Source: Phoebastria nigripes (Eukaryota; Chordata; Aves; Procellariiformes; Diomedeidae). Taken from it: a stretch of 64,000 nt of DNA. The DNA is taken from NCBI GenBank assembly GCA_035582835.1, contig JAYKAV010003126.1, positions 67,706 through 131,705 of the forward strand, in the 5' to 3' direction. This document shows, one piece after another, positions 62,443 to 64,000 of the stretch. Below the pieces are notes generated by a model, which saw only the letters and a program-made list of their open reading frames with translations, ran no database searches and was not told the origin of the DNA. Within the stretch, counting starts at the first letter, position 1; every line of letters starts with the position of its first letter. The position numbers and the translations under genes are program-made.

Positions 62443-63262
62443 GCTATTCAGCTTTTCTGTTTGCAAATACATTTTTACAAAGTTACCATAAAAATAGCTA
62501 AGGTTTTAATTTCTTCCCCTTTCTTTACCTGTCATCCCATATCACCCAAAGAAAGGGTCAGACTTCACACTCAAGTTTGTCTTACTTTGAATCCCTTCAC
62601 AGCAGCTTCAGAACAGAGAGAGAAAGATGTCATGTATGGATTTGGACTGACCTTTTCAGCAAGACCTCATTCTGTTCATTGTTACCAAAAAGTCTCACAG
62701 CCAGTTGCATGCACTGATTTTGTTTGCAAAAGGATTTAGAGGGTGATAATTGGAAAAAAGATTGACACTGACAGAATGAATGTGTGCTGCAGATGAAACT
62801 AGCTCTTTGGGGTTTTTAAATGTGACCCTGAAAGTAGAATTACATTATATCAGAATTAATAAAAATTTTCTTCAAGCAAGGAGAAAATAAAATGCTAGGA
62901 GGTGACTAGATTAGTTATTTTCAACCCAGGCTGCCTCTTTGGTTCATCCACCTTTCCCTCATGTTACCCCATAACCTTTACGGTAGAGGAGGAAGAAGTG
63001 CCTCCAGTTGGCCCTTAGTCTTGGTGCATGTTTCTGCAAAATTTAAAGATGATGTTTACCATCAAGCTAGTGCATGGCACATGCAAAGAGCTTCTTGTTT
63101 GATGGCCCAATTAAATCCTTTCACCCCAAAATACTGTGCAGGAAAAGAAAGCAACCTTGCAGCAAGCCTGACAGACCTGTGATTCTCAGCTCCCAGCTCA
63201 AACCCTCTCAGTGTATTTAAATGAATCCATTCCTACATTATATACAAGAAACACGAAATTAG

Positions 63263-63450
63263 AGGCAATAAGGCTAGAAGGGACTTTGGGAGGTCTTGTC
63301 CATCCTCCTGCTTCAGGATGGACTCAGCTTTGTGTAAACATCTCCTGTCAGACAGTGTCTGCTCTTGGAAACCTCTGAGGTTGAAGATGCTCCTGCTGTC
63401 TTGGCTAATCTGTCTCAGTGCTTTATTCTTTCTGTGACCATCCTAAATTC
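63263..63450 (-). mobile_element. Fossil CR1 (old subfamily), 3' region
   Basis: On the + strand it reads ggctagaagggactttggga, ggtcttgtccatcctcctgc, then aaacatctcctgtcagacag, tgtctgctcttggaaacctc and tctcagtgctttattctttc. This parallels the complemented 3' end of old sauropsid CR1 subfamilies (...ggaagggacct...gaggtcatctagtcca...cctgctctt...aacctcc...ccagtgctt...). It is the same age class as the fossil at 24840-24972 but in the opposite orientation. Confidence 0.55.
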
Positions 63451-64000
63451 CAGCTAAACTGTTTTGTTGTTCTGGATACCCCAAGGATGATTTAATGCAA
63501 ATTTTTAAACTGAGAATCAAAGTAGGTTTGCCCGTAATGTAAAGTACCCCAATACTAGACATCCTCCTCCTCCTGAATAATGAATGTCCTTGGCTCTTCT
63601 CCTTTCTGAGTGAAAGCATTTCTCCATCCTCCTCAGGTAGAAGCATAGAGCTTTTACAGAGAGAAACCTCTGTTTATTTTCCATTTTACATCCACCCCCC
63701 ACTTTTATTTTATTTTTTGTTATGGAAAATATGAATCATTCTCCCATCAGAAGTCCATTGACAGATATTTACTGCCTCTGCCAGCAGTGTCCCGTATCGA
63801 ACAGAAAGCTATCACTTCAGCTCCTCATGTGCAGACAAAAAAAGCATATCCTCTAGGCAGAATTTTTTATTAAATTTTAGTCTTTCTATTCATGGGAATT
63901 TTAAAAGCATCCCATAAGAGAAAGATACTCCTTTTTCATTTTGCCAAGGCAAGCAATAGATTTCTATTCCTCCTATAATAATAATGTGCATGTCATTCTT
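63451..64000. other. Unique DNA to the window end
   Basis: AT-rich, with no feature supported. Short - strand frames at 63443-63702 overlap in two phases and look accidental. Confidence 0.5.

Noticed and set aside
1..64000. CRISPR arrays, tRNA or rRNA genes, endogenous retroviruses, DNA transposons, toxin or virus genes
   Set aside because: I saw no regularly spaced repeats, no cloverleaf-like conserved blocks, no LTR pairs, and no gag/pol/env-like frames other than the CR1 reverse transcriptase.

Overview
The window looks like bird nuclear DNA. It holds three CR1 non-LTR retrotransposon copies with the avian 3' tail built on ATTCTATG/ATTCTA units. Base composition is AT-rich with few CpG, there is no bacterial-style gene packing, and the homopolymers and microsatellites are of vertebrate type. 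About 60 isolated single-base Ns mark unresolved positions in a draft consensus rather than scaffold gaps. I cannot name the species or chromosome.

Layout: 1-232 is the 3' end of a CR1 on the + strand, cut by the window edge. From 233 to about 30.2 kb the DNA is mostly unique intronic or intergenic sequence. It carries short tandem duplications (3.3 kb, 15.6 kb), a (CA)n tract, several strongly decayed amniote repeat fossils (11.0, 12.0, 14.4, 16.4, 22.4 and 24.8 kb) and a few stretches that resemble spliced exons. A 5'-truncated CR1 on the - strand with a long reverse-transcriptase frame lies at 30.2-31.65 kb, bounded by an apparent target-site duplication. From 31.7 to 49.4 kb the sequence is unique and largely featureless. 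A third CR1, also on the - strand, is at 49.41-49.92 kb. From 50 kb to the end there is unique DNA with a candidate terminal exon at 50.94-51.11 kb followed by an AATAAA, more fossils (56.9, 63.3 kb) and small tandem repeats.

No complete host gene is recognisable. The best protein-coding candidates are on the + strand. The first is 1038-1202: 55 codons, one open frame, acceptor and GTAAGT donor. The second is 50936-51109, with strongly coding-like codon use, a stop and a poly(A) signal 172 bases downstream. They could be exons of one long gene running left to right across the window, but I cannot join them and do not recognise the protein. Most other short open frames fit chance in AT-rich DNA.

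I found no CRISPR array, tRNA, rRNA, endogenous retrovirus, DNA transposon or novel multi-gene system. The most informative features are the CR1 insertion with its flanking duplication, the two candidate exons, and two homeodomain-site clusters in AT-rich DNA that may be conserved noncoding elements.
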